Source: Lachnospiraceae bacterium NE2001 (GTDB taxonomy: Bacteria; Bacillota; Clostridia; Lachnospirales; Lachnospiraceae). Taken from it: a stretch of DNA of 64,000 nucleotides. The notes beneath the pieces are model-generated. The model did not search any database and was not told where the DNA came from. It saw nothing but the letters and a program-made list of their open reading frames with translations. Positions 61,253 through 64,000 of the stretch are shown here, piece by piece; the stretch's first letter is position 1; the number at the start of each line of letters is the position of its first letter. Made by a program: the position numbers and the translations under genes. The stretch is taken from contig FOEK01000016.1 of NCBI GenBank assembly GCA_900110635.1, positions 26,160 through 90,159 on the forward strand, in the 5' to 3' direction.

Positions 61253-62674
61253 ATGCCGCTTAGAATAGTCAGAAATGATATCACTAAAATGAATACGCAG
61301 GCGATAGTCAATACAGCAAACAAGTTCCCAGTTGTAGGGGAGGGCTGTGACCGCGCTATATATACAGCTGCCGGATTCGATAAGCTTCTGGAGTACCGGA
61401 AGGAGCATATTGGAGAAGTTCCGGAGGGCGAGGTATTTATTACGCCTGGATTTGATCTTAAGGCCGAGTTTATTATCCACGCTGTGAGTCCGGTCTATAT
61501 CAATGGTGACTCAGGTGAGGATGAGCGCCTTCGTTCCTGCTACCGCAAGAGCCTCAAGCTTGCTGATGAACGTGAAATAAAATCGATAGCATTTCCACTG
61601 ATTTCTACAGGTGGATACGGCTATCCCAAAGAAGAAGGAATGCGTATTGCAGTAGATGAGATAAATGCATTCTTATTAGATCATGACCTGATTATCTACC
61701 TCGTGGTCTTTGACGAAAAGACTACGTCGCTAGGTGAAAGGCTGTATTCAGGGCTCGAGGAGTACATAGATCAGAACTATGTGGATAGCAGGCGCGACGA
61801 GGAATATGGAGCGGGCTTCTATGGTTCGAGAAGAGAGGAGTCGGGCTCCCTTGAAGCAAGAATAGGAGAAACAAACTTCGTTGGAGCAAGAGGGGGAAAA
61901 TCAAATTTCCCTGGAGCAAGAATAGGAGAATCAAATTTCGCTGGAGCCAGAATAGAAGAGGCTTCACGTCCTACGGTGAGTCATTCAAATATTGAGCGGC
62001 CAGATGATAAAAAACGAGGCATAAGAAATCTGTTTGGTAAAGCTTCCAATAAATCCGTGGAAGACAAAATGGGTTCCTTGCCACCATTATCTGCAGGGAC
62101 CATTCTTGATGAGTTAGCCGAAGAGGGAGCTCCGGAGATACTTGCAGATGAAGGGATACCAGAGGAGCTTGCCGAAGAAGGAGCACCAGAGGAGCTTGCC
62201 GAAGAAAGAGTACCTGAGGAACTTGCCAATAGGGATTCCAGCGTTGGTATGTATGCGTCTGTGGCGATGGAGGCATCATACGTTCCGTTCGAAGAGGAAC
62301 ACGAGAGCAAGCTGGAAGAGAGAATGCAGCATCTTTCGGATACATTTTCACAATATCTGCTGTATCTGATTCAGGATAAGAATATGTCAAATGCAGACGT
62401 TTACAAGCGTGCGATTGTGGACAAGAAGACATTTTCCAAGATAAAGAATAATGTCGACTATCATCCGCAAAAGCTGACGGCGCTTTGTCTTTGCGTTGGG
62501 GCAAAACTGAACCTGGATGAGTCCAAGGATCTTCTCGCCAGAGCTGGTTATGCGCTTTCTCCTTGCGACAAGACGGATATTATATTTTCTTATTTTATAG
62601 AGAATAAGATTTACGATATGATCGAGCTGGATATTCAGCTGGAAGAACACGGGCTGCCGTGTATTATATCTTAG
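61253..62674 (+). CDS. Macrodomain protein with helical C-terminal domain
   Basis: 473 residues. The N-terminal macro domain (MPLRIVRNDITKMNTQAIVNTANKFPVVGEGCDRAIYTAAG, FPLISTGGYGYPKEEG, to about 165) binds ADP-ribose or related ligands. A repeat region follows: GARIGESNF-type units (about 205-240), then PEELAEEGA-type units (about 285-330). The C-terminal domain is helical (MSNADVYKRAIVDKKTFSKI...LARAGYALSPCDKTDIIFSYF), an HTH-like module seen in clostridial macrodomain proteins. The start follows GTGGAGGTTGAAGAT; a GTG at 61202 in a dispersed repeat is rejected. Confidence 0.82.
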   Translation: MPLRIVRNDITKMNTQAIVNTANKFPVVGEGCDRAIYTAAGFDKLLEYRKEHIGEVPEGEVFITPGFDLKAEFIIHAVSPVYINGDSGEDERLRSCYRKSLKLADEREIKSIAFPLISTGGYGYPKEEGMRIAVDEINAFLLDHDLIIYLVVFDEKTTSLGERLYSGLEEYIDQNYVDSRRDEEYGAGFYGSRREESGSLEARIGETNFVGARGGKSNFPGARIGESNFAGARIEEASRPTVSHSNIERPDDKKRGIRNLFGKASNKSVEDKMGSLPPLSAGTILDELAEEGAPEILADEGIPEELAEEGAPEELAEERVPEELANRDSSVGMYASVAMEASYVPFEEEHESKLEERMQHLSDTFSQYLLYLIQDKNMSNADVYKRAIVDKKTFSKIKNNVDYHPQKLTALCLCVGAKLNLDESKDLLARAGYALSPCDKTDIIFSYFIENKIYDMIELDIQLEEHGLPCIIS

Positions 62675-62837
62675 TCAAACAAAGATTCCTAGGAATAATT
62701 TGAAAAAAGTACAGGGTCGCCTCGCGGGAGACCAGTTTCGAAAACATTTCACGTATAATGAGTCCAACAAAAGAAAACAAAGACACAGCAACGACAAGCA
62801 AATCGGGGCTGGTGAAAATGTAAAGGAGGACAATATT

Positions 62838-63512
62838 ATGCGTAAGGGATTAACAGAGGTTGTATTTATTCTTGACAGAAGTGGTTCAATGAGAGGGCTC
62901 GAGGCCGACACCATCGGTGGTTTCAACTCGATGATTGAGAAGCAGCAGAAGGAAGAGGGGGACGCGCTCATTTCAACAGTGCTATTTGACGATCAGAACG
63001 AGGTGCTGTACGACAGAGTGCCCATCGGCAAGGTCGAGCCGATGAACGACAATCAGTATTATGTGAGGGGCTGCACCGCTCTGCTGGACGCGATTGGCGG
63101 AGCAATTCATCACATCGGAAACGTGCATAAGTACGCGCGGCCCGAGGATGTGCCGGAGAAGACACTTTTTATAATCACGACAGATGGTATGGAAAATGCC
63201 AGCAGGACTTACGATTATAAGCGCGTTAAGAAGATGATTGAGCACGAGAAGAAGAAATATCACTGGGAGTTCATTTTCCTCGGGGCGAATATCGATGCGG
63301 TGGAGGTGGCAGGCAGATTTGGCGTCTCTGCAAACAGGGCGGTAAGATACGAATGTGACAGCGCAGGCACAGCGCTCAACTTTAACGTGATGTCTAAAAT
63401 GGTTAGTTCGGTCAGAGCCTGCGGATCGGCGTGTGATATGAGCGAAGCCCTTGACGATGCGGATATGCTTTCCGAGATTGAGGCTGACTACAAGAAGCGC
63501 CACAAGGCGTGA
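62838..63512 (+). CDS. VWA-domain protein
   Basis: 224 residues, a single von Willebrand A domain. The MIDAS motif DRSGSM is at 13-18, with the Thr (RGCTALLDAIGG) and Asp (TTDGMENAS) ligands present. No signal peptide, so cytosolic. Such stand-alone VWA proteins often accompany macrodomain or tellurite/stress genes; the macrodomain gene is 163 bases upstream. TAAAGGAGGACAATATT is a perfect ribosome site. The frame is open back to 62700 but without a site. Confidence 0.85.
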   Translation: MRKGLTEVVFILDRSGSMRGLEADTIGGFNSMIEKQQKEEGDALISTVLFDDQNEVLYDRVPIGKVEPMNDNQYYVRGCTALLDAIGGAIHHIGNVHKYARPEDVPEKTLFIITTDGMENASRTYDYKRVKKMIEHEKKKYHWEFIFLGANIDAVEVAGRFGVSANRAVRYECDSAGTALNFNVMSKMVSSVRACGSACDMSEALDDADMLSEIEADYKKRHKA

Positions 63513-63625
63513 CCTGGTTGTTGGATGTGAAATGGATACGAAAATGATACGAGAAGTATACGAGATAAGGCACATTCCGAGTGAACTACAACTTCAATGA
63601 CAGGTGTATAGACTAGTGTTAAGAT

Positions 63626-63658
63626 AAAGGTGGAGGGATTATCCCTTCACCTTTTTTT
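63626..63658 (+). terminator. Terminator after the VWA gene
   Basis: AAAGGTGGAGGGA and TCCCTTCACCTTT form a 13-bp stem (one G-U) with a short loop, then a T run. A GAGAACCGTCCCC dispersed repeat follows at 63664-63682. Confidence 0.75.
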
Positions 63659-63709
63659 AAAGCAGAGAACCGTCCCCTGTCTTATGAAAATTAAGTGTAT
63701 TCTGGTTGC

Positions 63710-64000
63710 GAGGTAGTTGTGTGGTGGTTGTGAGGTAGTTGTGAGGTAGTTGTGAGGTAGTTGTGAGGTAGTTGTGAGGTGGTTGTGTGGTAGTTGTGAG
63801 GTGGTTGTGAGGTGGTTGTGAGGTAGTTGTGAGGTAGTTGTGAGGTAGTTGTGAGGTTGTTGTGAGGTTGTTGTGAGGTTGTTGTGAGGTAGTTGTGAGG
63901 TAGTTGTGAGGTTGTTGTGAGGTTGTTGTGAGGTTGTTGTGAGGTAGTTGTGAGGTTGTTGTGAGGTTGTTGTGAGGTTGTTGTGAGGTTGTTGTGAGGT
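63710..64000 (+). repeat. 11-bp minisatellite, at least 26 copies, running off the window
   Basis: Head-to-tail units of GAGGTAGTTGT and its variants GAGGTTGTTGT and GAGGTGGTTGT (with two GTGG forms) fill the last 290 bases with no break in the period of 11. The variants are clustered: A-type and G-type first, then runs of T-type separated by A-type. The G/T-only strand has no coding sense. The right end is not in the window. Confidence 0.95.

Overview
The window looks like a chromosomal segment of an anaerobic Firmicute of the Lachnospiraceae (Butyrivibrio / Roseburia / Lachnospira-like). The support is moderate GC, strong AGGAGG-type ribosome sites, clostridial gene orders (serC-serA-DUF1015; rimP-nusA-ylxR-L7Ae-infB-rbfA-nrnA-truB-ribF), many TTE/EEK-rich secreted proteins, and a Cas13a whose closest relatives I know are lachnospiral. 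The assignment comes from gene content and recalled families, not from a search.

Layout. 1-7.6 kb: amino-acid genes (end of ilvD, ilvB, serC-serA, asd), a P-loop kinase-like protein and a DUF1015 protein. 7.7-13.5 kb: an HExxH lipoprotein, glgB, and two CobW/G3E-type GTPases, one with a huge His/Asp tract and one joined to a DUF1980-like tail. 13.5-14.2 kb: a gene-free stretch of three different tandem repeats. 14.3-21.2 kb: yifB/comM, dprA, topA, a membrane coiled-coil protein and a MltG-like LysM protein with a nine-residue repeat. 21.3-31.9 kb: rpsB-tsf with a structured leader, then the rimP-to-ribF translation cluster. 32-37.4 kb: tRNA-Arg(CCG), a membrane protein, an Lrp regulator, rluF-like, ligA and metA. 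37.4-39.5 kb: a decayed patch with two double-glycine-leader peptides (one apparently frameshifted), two DUF3592-like proteins and gene remnants.

The centrepiece is 40.0-53.1 kb: a complete type VI-A CRISPR system in which cas13a-cas1-cas2 and a 10-repeat array are preceded, in the same orientation and with gaps of only 15-32 bases, by three large genes. These are a helical protein of unknown function, a Ser/Thr-kinase-like protein with a TPR-like tail, and a DUF3800-like putative nuclease whose TPR-like tail resembles that of the kinase. I know of no described role for such a module in type VI-A. It is the best candidate here for an undescribed system: an RNA-guided RNase wired to a kinase/nuclease response. 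A second, smaller array with the same repeat family and a homologous leader lies 4.3 kb downstream without cas genes, after two cell-wall-binding secreted proteins.

58.2-64.0 kb: an Rpn-type nuclease gene on the minus strand flanked by a 34-bp direct duplication, a zinc-ribbon membrane protein, a macrodomain protein, a VWA protein, and an 11-bp minisatellite running off the end. Throughout, intergenic gaps carry copies of several dispersed short palindromic repeat families, some recruited as terminators.
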